Part shown: piece after piece, positions 9,770 to 20,000 of the stretch | Layout: each line of letters opens with the position of its first letter | How positions within the stretch are numbered: position 1 is the stretch's first letter | From: Candidatus Gastranaerophilales bacterium | GTDB taxonomy: Bacteria; Cyanobacteriota; Vampirovibrionia; Gastranaerophilales; Gastranaerophilaceae | Reading direction: 5' to 3' | Assembly (NCBI GenBank): GCA_944325835.1 | Contig: CALVBO010000002.1 | Span: 1 to 64,000 of the forward strand | DNA length: 64,000 bases | The notes under the pieces: generated by a model | The model's database searches: none | What the model saw: only the letters and a program-made list of their open reading frames with translations | Told to the model about the DNA's origin: nothing | Translations under genes and position numbers: made by a program

Positions 9770-10647
9770 AATTCGTCCTCTCTTTTATTATTTCCGCCAA
9801 GAAAAATTATTTCCGGCTCCAAGTTTATTCCAAATTTTTCCTTAACCGCATCGCGCATCTTTAGCATTAGTTCAAGCACATCCAGCGAACTTCCGCCATT
9901 TGAATTAACAATAAAGTTAGCATGGTTTTCCCAAACTTCAACACCGCCCTGTTTCAGGCCCTTTACACCGCATTCATCAAGAAGTTTTCCGGCAGAATTC
10001 CCCGGCGGGTTTTTGAAAATACTCCCGCAATTTGGCAGACTCAACAGCGGCTGATGCGAACGTCTGAACTCCAGACATGACTGCATACGTGCGTTAACTT
10101 TTTCCGCGTCCATCGGCTCAAGTTCAAATTCCGCACTCAAAACTTTTATACCTTTTTCCTGGCAGACAGATGTTCTGTAGCCAAAGTGCATTTCCTCTTT
10201 TGTAAGTTCAAAAACACCGCGTTCACGGCTGTAACAACGGGCCTTCAAAAAGTTATCCGAAATTGCCTGCCCGTTAGCGGACGCATTCATATAAACCTCA
10301 CCGCCGACAGCACCCGGGAAACCAATCATAAATTCTAATCCCGCAAGTCCTGCTCTTGCAGCTTCCTGCGCTAATTTTTGACCCTTTACCCCGCACTGCG
10401 CACTGACACGAGTCCCGTTAATCTCAATTTTATTCATTTTAGAAGTCAAAACAACCGCGCCCGAATAGCCGCTATCGGAGATTAAAACATTTGAAATATT
10501 TCCAAGCACAACCGCGTCAGGTTCCTGCTTCAACACCGCAACAAAATCGTCCTCGCTTTCAGGGAAGTAAGCACGCGCAATTGAACCGCCAATTTTAAAA
10601 CTGGTAAGTTTTTTTATCTCAAAATTTTCCTCAAAATTAATTACCAA
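9736..10647 (-). CDS. murB: UDP-N-acetylenolpyruvoylglucosamine reductase
   Basis: FAD- and NADPH-dependent step making UDP-MurNAc. The 303 residues include TSFKIGGSIARAYFP, VLGNISNVLI, GLEFMIGFPGAVGGEVYMNA, the GSIFKNP motif with the catalytic Ser, AGKLLDECGVKG and HANFIVN. Overlaps murC upstream by 11 nt and ddl downstream by 34 nt. Confidence 0.97.
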   Translation of the reverse strand: MVINFEENFEIKKLTSFKIGGSIARAYFPESEDDFVAVLKQEPDAVVLGNISNVLISDSGYSGAVVLTSKMNKIEINGTRVSAQCGVKGQKLAQEAARAGLAGLEFMIGFPGAVGGEVYMNASANGQAISDNFLKARCYSRERGVFELTKEEMHFGYRTSVCQEKGIKVLSAEFELEPMDAEKVNARMQSCLEFRRSHQPLLSLPNCGSIFKNPPGNSAGKLLDECGVKGLKQGGVEVWENHANFIVNSNGGSSLDVLELMLKMRDAVKEKFGINLEPEIIFLGGNNKREDELCKMLYQKMQK

Positions 10648-12016
10648 GTTTCAAAATCTCCTTATCAAGAGTCAAAAGTTCTTTGCCTAAATTCGTAATT
10701 GTTCCTGCACCAAGACCGATTACGACATCACCGTCTTTGAGAAGCGGAAGTAAAGCTTTAGCAACAGCTTTCATATCGCCGCCAAGGTATTTAGCGCCAA
10801 GTTCAGAGGCAAAATTTTCACCGCTAACCCCTTCTATAGGCTCTTCCGATGCAGCATAAACATCCGTTACAACAACCAAATCCGCCTTCAATGCAGCAAT
10901 AAAATCCTGCCATAAACTTTGAAGTCTGGTATATCTGTGCGGCTGGAATACGGCGACAACCCTTCTGCCTTCAAACGCTTTTGCTGCCTCAAGTGTTGCC
11001 CTGATTTCAGTCGGGTGGTGCGCATAATCATCATATAAATCCGCCTTAACACTATTTTCAAGCTTTCCGACATGCTGGAACCTTCTTCCCATGCCGGAAA
11101 ATGCTGCGAAATACTCTTTCAATCCGGCAACATCCACACCAGCCAGATAAAGCGCCGCAATAACGGCGAGAGAATTGTAGACATTATGGCGACCTTTAAG
11201 AATAATTTTAAACTCCGACACAAATTGATTTTTATAATAAACATCAAATATCGTAAAATCAGCGCCGTATTTAATATTATTAGCAACAAAATCGGCATCC
11301 GCGTCAATTGCATACGTATAAATATCCCCGCAAATTATCTTTTTCAACTGACGAACACCTTCATCATCTTCGTTTAAAAGAATTTTTGCCCCGTCTTTCA
11401 GCTTTGAGATAAATTTATGGAAAGTTGCAACGACAGATTTTAACCCTTCTTTATAAAAATCAAGGTGGTCAGCTTCAAGATTATTTACGACAATAATATC
11501 CGGCGAATATTTGACAATTGTTCCGTCACTTTCATCAAGTTCCGCAACAAAGTATGCCCCCTTTTTGCACTGCGCATTTGTGTTCAATTCCGGAACTATT
11601 CCGCCGTCAACAAAAGAAGGTTCAAGCCCGCCTTTTTCAAGGACATAAGAACACAAGCCGCTTGTTGTTGTTTTGCCGTGGGTTCCTGAAAAGCCGATAA
11701 AACATTTTTCGCTTTTTGAAATTTCCGCAAGCAAATCCGAGCGGTGGTAAACCGGCAAGCCTAATTCTTTTGCTTTTTTCAATTCCGGATTATCTTCTTT
11801 CACGGCAGAACTTGCAATAACTACGCAATTTTCAGGAAGATTTTTTTCATCATGACCGATAAAAACTCTCGCCCCGAGTTGTCGGAGCTTTTCTATATAT
11901 TTACTGTCTGCAATATCAGAGCCGGAAACTTCAAAACCGTTTTCCAATAAATACTTAGCCAATCCGCTCATTCCGATTCCGCCAATTGCAATAAAATGAT
12001 ATTTCTTCTTATTCAA
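10637..12016 (-). CDS. murC: UDP-N-acetylmuramate--L-alanine ligase
   Basis: Adds L-Ala to UDP-MurNAc. The 459 residues show GGIGMSGLAKYL at the N-terminus, the P-loop GTHGKTTTSG (about 114-123), ELDESDGT, NNLEADHLD, GRHNVYNSLA and DDYAHHPTEI. First gene of the leftward five-gene cluster. A TATAAT on the minus strand at 12060-12055 is a likely -10. It diverges from the antiporter gene at 12113. Confidence 0.97.
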   Translation of the reverse strand: MNKKKYHFIAIGGIGMSGLAKYLLENGFEVSGSDIADSKYIEKLRQLGARVFIGHDEKNLPENCVVIASSAVKEDNPELKKAKELGLPVYHRSDLLAEISKSEKCFIGFSGTHGKTTTSGLCSYVLEKGGLEPSFVDGGIVPELNTNAQCKKGAYFVAELDESDGTIVKYSPDIIVVNNLEADHLDFYKEGLKSVVATFHKFISKLKDGAKILLNEDDEGVRQLKKIICGDIYTYAIDADADFVANNIKYGADFTIFDVYYKNQFVSEFKIILKGRHNVYNSLAVIAALYLAGVDVAGLKEYFAAFSGMGRRFQHVGKLENSVKADLYDDYAHHPTEIRATLEAAKAFEGRRVVAVFQPHRYTRLQSLWQDFIAALKADLVVVTDVYAASEEPIEGVSGENFASELGAKYLGGDMKAVAKALLPLLKDGDVVIGLGAGTITNLGKELLTLDKEILKLGN

Positions 12017-12054
12017 AATTAAAATTCCTCTAAATCCCTAATTCTTCTATAAAA

Positions 12055-12060
12055 ATTATA
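12055..12060 (-). promoter_or_regulatory. Likely -10 box of the murC operon
   Basis: TATAAT on the minus strand, 39 nt upstream of the murC ATG. No clear -35 is seen. Confidence 0.45.
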
Positions 12061-12112
12061 ATACAAAAAAATAGTTTGAGATACCAGTTTTTTATGATAA
12101 ATTAAATATATT

Positions 12113-13417
12113 ATGGAAGTAATATTTAATCCCGTTGTAGTATCAGTAATAGTGCTTTGCCTTCTTTGTCTTGGCAGAGTAAATGTTTTGCTTGCGATTT
12201 TTGTTTCATCAATTGTTGCAGGGCTTTGCGCGAAAATGCCGGTTACAGAAATCATGAATGACTTCATCTCCGGTATGGGCGGCAACTCTGAAACCGCTCT
12301 CAGCTATATTCTGTTAGGCGCATTTGCCGCAACAATGACTCATTCGGGATTAGAAAGCGTTTTATCCAAGAAAATTTCAACCGTCATAAAGGGAAATGTT
12401 TATATTTTAATCGGGATTTTAACCTGTATGGCTATATTTTCGCAGAACTTAATTCCTGTGCACATCGCGTTTATTCCGATAATCATTCCGCCTTTAATAA
12501 AGACCATGAATGCAATGAAACTTGACCGGCGGCTTGTTGCCTGCGCTCTGGCTTTCGGGCTGAAAGCGCCTTATATTGTATTGCCGACAGGTTTCGGACT
12601 CATTTTTCAGGGGCTTCTTGCCGATAACTTGACCCAGAACGGTATTGAAATAGCAAAAAGCGAAATCTGGAAATCAACATGGTTTCTGGGTGTTGCAATG
12701 CTTGTCGGTTACTTTTATGCAATATTTATCTCATACCGGAAACCGCGTGAATACGCAAATATTGAATTTGCGGGCGAAGAAGTAAAACGCTCCGATACAA
12801 AAATGAAAAAAGAGCACTACTTAATCCTTCTTGCAGCAGCCGTAACTTTCCTTGTTCAGCTGTGGACAAAATCACTTCCGCTCGGCGCGCTTATCGGCCT
12901 TGGCGTAATTTTCGGCACCGGCGCAATAAATTATCAAAAAATGGATAAAGTTATCAACGAAGGTATCGGTTTAATGGGGTATGTCGCTTTTGTAATGCTT
13001 GTTGCAGCAGGATTTGCCGCAGTATTGAAGGCAACAGGCGGAATAGATACCTTCGTAAACGCAGTCCTGCCGCTTATGACAAATAAAATTATTGCGGCAA
13101 CGCTAATGCTTTTAATCGGTCTATTTATAACCATGGGAATCGGTACGTCTTTTGGTACAATCCCGATTCTGGCAGTTCTGTTTGTACCGATTTGTATAAA
13201 GCTCGGATTCAGTATTCCGGCGACTGTAATCGTTCTTGCCGCAGCTGCAGCGCTTGGTGATGCGGGTTCACCGGCTTCCGACACGACACTCGGGCCTACC
13301 TCAGGACTTAACGTAGACGGACAGCATAACCACATCTGGGATACCTGCATTCCTACCTTCCTACATTACAATATACCATTGTTACTTTTCGCAATATTGT
13401 CCGTTATTATCTTTTAA
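12113..13417 (+). CDS. Na+/H+ antiporter-family permease (YuiF-like)
   Basis: A 434-residue integral membrane protein with 10 or more hydrophobic segments and little extramembrane sequence apart from a charged loop near residues 208-232. Family landmarks include GTSFGTIPILAVLFVPI and the conserved ending GDAGSPASDTTLGPTSGLN and DGQHNHIWDT, typical of the NhaC-like Na_H_antiporter group, whose characterised relatives include amino acid transporters. Substrate cannot be read from sequence. No convincing Shine-Dalgarno precedes the ATG (AAATATATT), and TATGAT lies about 15-20 nt upstream. Diverges from murC. Confidence 0.85.
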   Translation: MEVIFNPVVVSVIVLCLLCLGRVNVLLAIFVSSIVAGLCAKMPVTEIMNDFISGMGGNSETALSYILLGAFAATMTHSGLESVLSKKISTVIKGNVYILIGILTCMAIFSQNLIPVHIAFIPIIIPPLIKTMNAMKLDRRLVACALAFGLKAPYIVLPTGFGLIFQGLLADNLTQNGIEIAKSEIWKSTWFLGVAMLVGYFYAIFISYRKPREYANIEFAGEEVKRSDTKMKKEHYLILLAAAVTFLVQLWTKSLPLGALIGLGVIFGTGAINYQKMDKVINEGIGLMGYVAFVMLVAAGFAAVLKATGGIDTFVNAVLPLMTNKIIAATLMLLIGLFITMGIGTSFGTIPILAVLFVPICIKLGFSIPATVIVLAAAAALGDAGSPASDTTLGPTSGLNVDGQHNHIWDTCIPTFLHYNIPLLLFAILSVIIF

Positions 13418-13471
13418 ATTCAAAAAAACTATGTTAAAATAAATACAGATACGTATTTGGAGGGTTAAATA

Positions 13472-13771
13472 ATGAAAAAAATAGTTTTAACGTTTACAGC
13501 GATAGTTTTGAGTGCTGCAATTGCTAATGCCTTTCCTGAAACATCCTCTTTCAATACGCTGGAAATGCAGCAAATTCAACATTTGCAATACAACACCAGA
13601 AACGACTACGACAATGTTCAAAATTTTAAAGAAAGAAAAGAAGAAAGAGAACAACGCGCTAAAATGATTGAAGAACGCCAAAAACGTCTTGAAGAACGCG
13701 CAGAACAGCCTATTCAGACAAATTCCCAATTCGTCAACGATAACGGCACTATCAGGATTGAAAATAAATAA
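13472..13771 (+). CDS. Small exported charged protein
   Basis: A 99-residue protein with a signal peptide (MKKIVLTFTAIVLSAAIANA, cleavage probably after ANA) and a highly charged helical mature part rich in E, K, R and Q (KERKEEREQRAKMIEERQ), possibly a coiled coil. GGAGGG precedes the ATG. No recognised family; monocistronic, followed by a strong terminator. Confidence 0.75.
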   Translation: MKKIVLTFTAIVLSAAIANAFPETSSFNTLEMQQIQHLQYNTRNDYDNVQNFKERKEEREQRAKMIEERQKRLEERAEQPIQTNSQFVNDNGTIRIENK

Positions 13772-13784
13772 GAGTAAATCAACT

Positions 13785-13826
13785 TAAAAAACAGCTCTCC
13801 CGGAAATCAGGAGGGCTGTTTTTTAT
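13785..13826 (+). terminator. Intrinsic terminator
   Basis: AAAAAACAGC-CTCC pairs with GGAG-GGCTGTTTTTT, ending in a T run. Confidence 0.88.
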
Positions 13827-13839
13827 TTTAGGCAAGTAG

Positions 13840-13859
13840 GTTGGGCTTGCAAGCCCAAC
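13840..13859. repeat. Perfect 20-bp palindrome
   Basis: GTTGGGCTTG followed directly by CAAGCCCAAC. It lies in the gap before the histidine kinase gene, is GC-richer than its surroundings and resembles a short dispersed repeat. Role unknown. Confidence 0.7.
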
Positions 13860-13963
13860 TTACAATACGTATTACCCGAAAGTATAATATCAGCAGAATT
13901 TAGCAAATTTTAGCCTGACCGGCTAATACCTTTTACAAAAAATTTTAATATAATAATTCTGGT

Positions 13964-15385
13964 ATGAATAACTTAATAAATGAAGTTGATAATAACAAAA
14001 TTCTCTACATTGAAAATATCAATGAGTTTGACACTAATCAACTTAATTCAAGCAAAAAATTATGCATCATAAAAACCGATTTTAAAGACCTGCAACAAAT
14101 TAAAAATTTCTGCTCCGCATATACCAATCTTGACATCTGGCTCACTTCCGAAAATATTACACGAAAAAACATCTTTGCTGCAAATACCTGCGGTATAAAA
14201 AATGTTATTGCATACCCTATAGATGCACAGATGGTCAGGGAATACTTTAAATGCAAACCGCAGGAGAGTAAAAGAAATGAAAAGTTCAACGATAAATTTC
14301 TAAAAGACAAGCACATCTTAATTCTTGATGATAATATACTCAATATTGAATTGCTTGAAGAAACTCTTGCGCCCTTAAATATTAATACTCATAGCTTTAT
14401 TAAGCCTCAGGAGGCAATTGCGAGTTTAAAAGAGCATAAATACGACTTATTTCTACTCGATATTATGATTCCTGAAATCTCAGGATTTGACGTTGCCAAT
14501 GTGATTAAATCATCGGAATTAAATAAAAATACCCCGATTATTTTCATCTCCGCGCTCTCTGATGCGGATAATAAAATCAAGGGCTATAATCTCGGCTCTG
14601 TTGCCTTCATAGAAAAGCCTTTCAATATAAATGTTGTACAATCCCAGATTTATAACATCCTGAAAAGCCAATCCCTGCAAGAGGCTCTTGAAGAAACAAA
14701 AGAAACTTTTCTTGCAATGGTTACGCACGATTTAAAAACCCCGATAAATGCCGAAATCTGCGCGCTTGAACTTCTACTAAAAAATAACGCATCAAAGACT
14801 GATGATTTTGAATACGAACTTATCTGCGATATGCTCAGCGCTTCAAAATATATGAAAAATCTTGTTGAAAACCTGCTGCTTAAATACAAAAGCGAGAAAA
14901 ATCAGATTATTTTACAGCTTGAACCCTATCCGCTTGAAGATATCATTAAAAAGTGTTTAGAAGAAATCCATTATCTGACGCAGGATAAAGGACAGCAAAT
15001 TATATTCAAAAACAAAACCCGAAACAGTATCTGCAATGTCGATTATCTGGAAATAAAACGAACAATCAATAATCTTTTAACAAACGCAAACCAGTATTCT
15101 GTCCCGAACTCCACAATTACAATAGAATTAAAAGAAAATGAATTTAATTTTCTCATTGAAATAACAAATCAGAGCGACAAGGAAAACTCAAAAAACCTGA
15201 AGCCGGATATCTTTGAAAAATTTGTACAGTATAACAAGAACACAAAAACTATCAACACCGGACTGGGACTATATATCTGCAAAAAAATCATTGAGCTTCA
15301 CCACGGCAAAATTTACTATGAACCGTTGAGCAACAACCGTAATAAATTCTGCTTTAATCTTCCAAAACCAGCTCAGCAGAAATAA
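13964..15385 (+). CDS. Cytoplasmic hybrid: receiver domain followed by histidine kinase
   Basis: 473 residues. The N-terminal region (1-100) looks like a degenerate receiver fold without the phospho-Asp. A full receiver follows (about 110-230) with DDN, LLDIMIPE (phospho-Asp) and KPF. A HisKA box with HDLKTPINA comes next (about 250), then HATPase_c with NNLLTNANQYS and TGLGLYICKKI. No transmembrane segment is seen, so it senses something cytoplasmic or a partner. TATAAT at 13949-13954 ends only 9 nt before the ATG, with no Shine-Dalgarno. The 3' end overlaps that of prmC by 32 nt, tail to tail. Confidence 0.9.
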   Translation: MNNLINEVDNNKILYIENINEFDTNQLNSSKKLCIIKTDFKDLQQIKNFCSAYTNLDIWLTSENITRKNIFAANTCGIKNVIAYPIDAQMVREYFKCKPQESKRNEKFNDKFLKDKHILILDDNILNIELLEETLAPLNINTHSFIKPQEAIASLKEHKYDLFLLDIMIPEISGFDVANVIKSSELNKNTPIIFISALSDADNKIKGYNLGSVAFIEKPFNINVVQSQIYNILKSQSLQEALEETKETFLAMVTHDLKTPINAEICALELLLKNNASKTDDFEYELICDMLSASKYMKNLVENLLLKYKSEKNQIILQLEPYPLEDIIKKCLEEIHYLTQDKGQQIIFKNKTRNSICNVDYLEIKRTINNLLTNANQYSVPNSTITIELKENEFNFLIEITNQSDKENSKNLKPDIFEKFVQYNKNTKTINTGLGLYICKKIIELHHGKIYYEPLSNNRNKFCFNLPKPAQQK

Positions 15386-16202
15386 CACGGTCAATTCCGG
15401 CTAAATCTTTTACAATGTTTATATTGCAAAATCCGTTTTCAACTAAAAGCCGCCGAACCGCAGGCGCCTGATTTATGCCGAGTTCAAGCGCAATAAACCC
15501 GCGTTTCACAAACAAACGTGCAGCGCCTTCAATAATTCGTTCGTAAAATTCAATCCCGTCCTTATCGTGCGTAAAAAGTGCAATTTCAGGATCAAATTCC
15601 ACTTCTTTCTGTAATTTGCCTTTTTCACTAAGCGGAATATAAGGCGGGTTTGAAACAATAATATCAAATTTTTCACGCTCTCTGACGTTGGAATAAATAT
15701 CCGATTTTCGAAATATCGCCCTGTTAAAAAGATTGTGTTTTGTTGCATTGTCAAGCGCTATATGAAGCGCCTCGTTTGAAATATCCACCCCGATCACAGG
15801 AATCGCTGAAAGCTTTGCTATCATACAGGCAACACAGCCCGAGCCGGCTCCGATTTCAATTGCCTGTTTCAAATTATTTTCCTTAATAAGTCTGACGGCT
15901 TCGCGGACAAGGAGCTCCGTTTCATCACGCGGAATAAGTGTATGTTCATTTACAATAAACTTTTCACCCATAAAATCAGCCAATCCGATTATATGCTGAA
16001 CAGGCCGGCGTGTTTGGGCCCGTTCCCGCGCCTTTTCTTCAACAAAAGCCCAATCCGTATCAGGTAAGCTTTCACCCATAATTGCCTTTTTAGCATCGTA
16101 ATTACAAAAATGCTCAAGCAAAAGTTCTGCCTCCACACGCGCCTCTGCCGGCTCAATCCCGCTATCCGTCAATATTTTTATAATCCGCTGTATGCTCATC
16201 AA
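15354..16202 (-). CDS. prmC: Peptide chain release factor glutamine methyltransferase
   Basis: Methylates the Gln of the GGQ motif in release factors. The 282 residues have a helical N-terminal domain, the SAM-binding motif EIGAGSGCVA (about 117-126) and the diagnostic NPPYIP (about 185-190). Adenine and protein methyltransferases also carry NPPY, but the N-terminal PVQHIIG and TLIPRDETE segments identify PrmC. Its start overlaps the upstream 169-residue gene by 41 nt. Confidence 0.95.
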   Translation of the reverse strand: MMSIQRIIKILTDSGIEPAEARVEAELLLEHFCNYDAKKAIMGESLPDTDWAFVEEKARERAQTRRPVQHIIGLADFMGEKFIVNEHTLIPRDETELLVREAVRLIKENNLKQAIEIGAGSGCVACMIAKLSAIPVIGVDISNEALHIALDNATKHNLFNRAIFRKSDIYSNVREREKFDIIVSNPPYIPLSEKGKLQKEVEFDPEIALFTHDKDGIEFYERIIEGAARLFVKRGFIALELGINQAPAVRRLLVENGFCNINIVKDLAGIDRVISAELVLED

Positions 16203-16671
16203 TAATCCTTGAAATTCTCTCTTTTAAATCAAACCGTGACAGTTCGTCCGTATTCTCTTTTTCAACACCGTAACGCTTACAAAGCGCATCGTAATAATAA
16301 AGCTGCTTCTTTGTCGGCTGTTCGGATTTCATCTTTAACTCTTTCAAAAACTCTCGTTTTTGTTTCTCAAAAGCCTTCTGCGCCTGAATTACCGGCTCCT
16401 GCGATTTTTTATAATCAAAATACTTTTTACACTCGCGTATAAACAAAATCGTATCGTTATAAAAATCTTCCTCATCAATAATATCACATAAAAATTCAAA
16501 ACGTGAAGAATTCATTTCAAGATAATACTTCTCGTCATCGTAAAATTTTTGCCAGATTTCATCCGCGCCAAGTTCGGGCATTTTTTTCACAAATGCCCGT
16601 AAATAATTACACAACGCCGACTTCTGATTTTTAGAAAGCGACGGGTAAACACGTTTTTTCACTTCATACAT
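16162..16671 (-). CDS. Conserved-looking cytoplasmic protein of unknown function
   Basis: 169 residues, rich in charged and aromatic residues. The N-terminal half contains LSKNQKSALCNYLRAF; the C-terminal part contains PTKKQLYYYDALCKRYG, a pattern like short helical modules in helicase-associated or plasmid proteins. No signal peptide or membrane segment. Overlaps prmC and follows the 57-codon gene by 5 nt, so the three are probably co-transcribed. Function not recognised. Confidence 0.75.
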   Translation of the reverse strand: MYEVKKRVYPSLSKNQKSALCNYLRAFVKKMPELGADEIWQKFYDDEKYYLEMNSSRFEFLCDIIDEEDFYNDTILFIRECKKYFDYKKSQEPVIQAQKAFEKQKREFLKELKMKSEQPTKKQLYYYDALCKRYGVEKENTDELSRFDLKERISRIIDEHTADYKNIDG

Positions 16672-16675
16672 ATTT

Positions 16676-16849
16676 TTACTTGAATAAATCCGTTATTCTG
16701 AATTTATCCTTAGCCTTTTCCTTATTGAAATCCAACAACATCTTTCTGATAGGTGAGGTAACTTTAGAAGAAAACGCCGGCTTTTCAGGTGTTTCTTTCT
16801 TTGCACCCGCAACCAGTTTCAAATTCTTTTCATCAGAATTTTCTCTCAT
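16676..16849 (-). CDS. Small charged protein
   Basis: 57 residues (MRENSDEKNLKLVAGAKKE...ITDLFK). The ATG at 16849 is chosen because GAGAGGT lies about 6 nt upstream; a farther in-frame ATG at 16867 would place that site inside the gene. No known domain; first gene of the leftward prmC group. Confidence 0.65.
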   Translation of the reverse strand: MRENSDEKNLKLVAGAKKETPEKPAFSSKVTSPIRKMLLDFNKEKAKDKFRITDLFK

Positions 16850-17007
16850 AATTACCTCTCTATACATTTATTAAAAAATATTTTACAAAAAATTTGCCCT
16901 TTCATGTCCGGTTATTAAGTTTTGTAACAAAACCCCATGAAATCTTAAAGTTTAAGACTTTATTTCCGACAACAATAATAAGGAATCGAGTAAAGGAAAG
17001 TCAAGTT

Positions 17008-20000
17008 ATGTCTATTGAAGCAAGAATGAAAGCAGTTATAGAAAGTAGAAGCGGGAACTTCTACAGCTTTCTTGATGATTTTGATACCAGCGACGCAATC
17101 TATACTGACGACCCGACCAGCCCTTACTACGGCTACAGCGTCAGCGAAATCTTTGCTGCAATAAACGACGGCGAAACAGTTCCGCAAACTATTATTGACT
17201 GGGCTTCCGACAACAGCGAATCTAAATTTGAAAAACCGGCAGATCCGGACTTTGATTTTATTGAAAAATACGATGCAGACGGCAACCCTGTCTTTACAGA
17301 TCCGGATAAAGCTAAAGCTTACCAATTAAGAATGGCGCATTTTAATGCCGTAAGACAAACAATCGACAGTAATTCAAATATTTATTATACAGAAGACGAA
17401 AGCAGTGAATTCTTCGGCTACACATACGACGAAATCATCGGCATGGCAAACAACGGCGTTACCATCCCCGATGAAATTCTTGACTGGGCATATTCAATGG
17501 CTGATGCAAATGCAGTTGAAATGACAACCGAAACCGAAGGCGCAAGCGCTCATGACCTTTACATTTCCTTAAAAAACAATCCTTTACTCAACATCAAAAC
17601 TATTACAAAAATCTTCGTCAACAAATGTCAGGATCAAACTCAGGAAATCGAAGCTTATTTAGACGAAATCAATCCTATTGAAAAAGAAATGGAAGCAGCA
17701 AGAGTTGACGCCGAAACAGAAAAAGATAAATCACTCAATAATATTAAATCATTAGTTAAAGAATGGAAATATCTTCAAGCAAAATTTGAAAGCGGAGAAG
17801 CTCTGAGCGATGCCGATCAACAAAGATTTGAAGAATTAAAAGGCCTGTTCGGTGAAGAAGATGAAAAATATCAAGATACTATTGATAACACTACAAGAAA
17901 CTTCACTAATATTCGCACAAAACTTTCTATGGTAACAGGTAAAGCGGAAACCGCATTTGATTTCGGTTCCGAAACGATTCTGATTTCACAGGAACTTGCT
18001 GAATTTGAAAAAACTTCCAAAAACAGAAGCGTATTCGGCGGTCTGGTAAATTCCGGTATTATCGGTGTACTTAGCTCTGTTGATTTATCAGGAAGCAAAA
18101 GATTCTCAGAAACCGCTCACACAGTAGGTATGAATACACAATATTTTGCTGATGATGTAAATACAACTATTCAGGAAGTTCAACTGTTAATGCAAGATAC
18201 AGCAGATACTGCCGGTTTTGATCTGGAAGATCCTTCCTATACCGTTGAACCGTTAACCAGCGATGAAGGTATTGTAGATCCGACATTCACCGTTAATACT
18301 AAATCAAAACAAAGCACAACTCCGACAGAAACTTCATCCCTTGACAATGATGCTGCAACCGTTGAGCCTCCGCAAGCTGAAACAGAAGCTGCACCTGCCG
18401 AAACTAATCCTGAAAATCTAGACGGTTCCGGAGCTGCAGAAACTTCAGAAGAAGGTGCAACTGACGCAACAGAAGAAGGCGAACAAACAGACGAAGAAAT
18501 GATGTCTGACGGTGAATCAAGCCTTGAAGAGGTTGATGCAAAAACTCTTGCGCTGCCAAAACTTAAACGCTTAATACAGGATGAAGGCGTTGACTCTGAA
18601 AAGAAAGGCAAAGACGCACTAAAACTCGTTGAACAGCTAAAAGCCCAATCAACAGTAGTTGAAGAAAAAGAAGAACAAGTACAGGAAGACACCGCAGAGG
18701 TTAAAGAAGCTTCAGAATCAGAACCGGAAGAAGGTACACAAGGTACTGACAATGAAGGTGAAATGGAAGAAGCTCAAACCACTGCTGCTGCAAGCCAGGG
18801 TGATTTGGAAAGTGCATCAGAAGAAGAATCCCTCACTGTTCAAGGCTTGAGAGAAACCTTCCAGGCTTCAACTAAAGCTAACAAGAAATATTCTAAAGAC
18901 GTTGACTATGCTAATAAAGAAATGAAAAGCAGCATGTATTCCGGAGCCTTCACAATTGCCGGCGGCGGCTACATGACCGGCGTTGGTATCTATAACGTTG
19001 TTCAGGGTACCGCTCTTTTGAGTGCTGCCGGCTGGTGGAACCCGTTCATTACAGCGATTGCAACTTATATGATTAATATGGGCACAATGGAAATCGGACT
19101 CGGTTCCACGATGATTGCAAGCGGTACCGCCCTGACCGTTTCCGCAACCGAAGGTATGGAAATAAACGAAGAAGCCGGCGAAAAGATCGGAGTTTCCGGT
19201 GAAGACATCACAACCGCAACAGAAAGCCTTGATCAGATTGAACAAGAACAAACTCAAGGCGTTGAAGGCGAAGAAAATAAAACCGAAAACGCTGATGAAG
19301 AAGAAAATACAGAAGAACCGGATGAAGATGACGCCCGTAAAAAAGACCAAACTTTATTAGGTAAAATGTACACCGGCAACGAAGAACTTCCGCCGCAAAG
19401 AAGTTTAGTCGCAGCTGACGGCAAAAAATCTTCTGCAATGGGCAAAGAAAACGTTAGCAAACTTACAACACTTGAACGCCAAATTCCATCTCTTATAGAA
19501 TCAACAATTGAAATGGAACAAGCAAAACAAGAACAGGCAGCACAAAGCGCAGATCCGGAATCCACAGGCAGCGCAACCAATGTTCAAGACCCGGCAGAAG
19601 TATACGAAGAATACCGTCAAGACTACAACGCAGACCTTGCAACAAATAAAACATATCAGAAAGATATTAAAGAAACCAACGAAAACGCAAAACTTAATCT
19701 CGGCTACGCTGCAACAGGTACAGCAGCCGGCACTGCAAGAACAGCTCTGGGCGCAAGCGAAATTGCACTCGGAACAATTCTTGCCGCTCAATGGTGGAAC
19801 CCTGCGGCAATGATGCTGGGTATCGCATTAATCAAAAAAGGTACCGAAGACACAGCTCTCGGTACTGAAATGCTTACTGTAGGACTTGCATTAACTGTAA
19901 ACAGCACAGTAACACTTGCTGCCGGTGCTATTGCCTCAGCTCAGGTTTCCGAATCCAATGACAAAACAAATGAATCCCTCGAAACCGTTAACACTATTGA

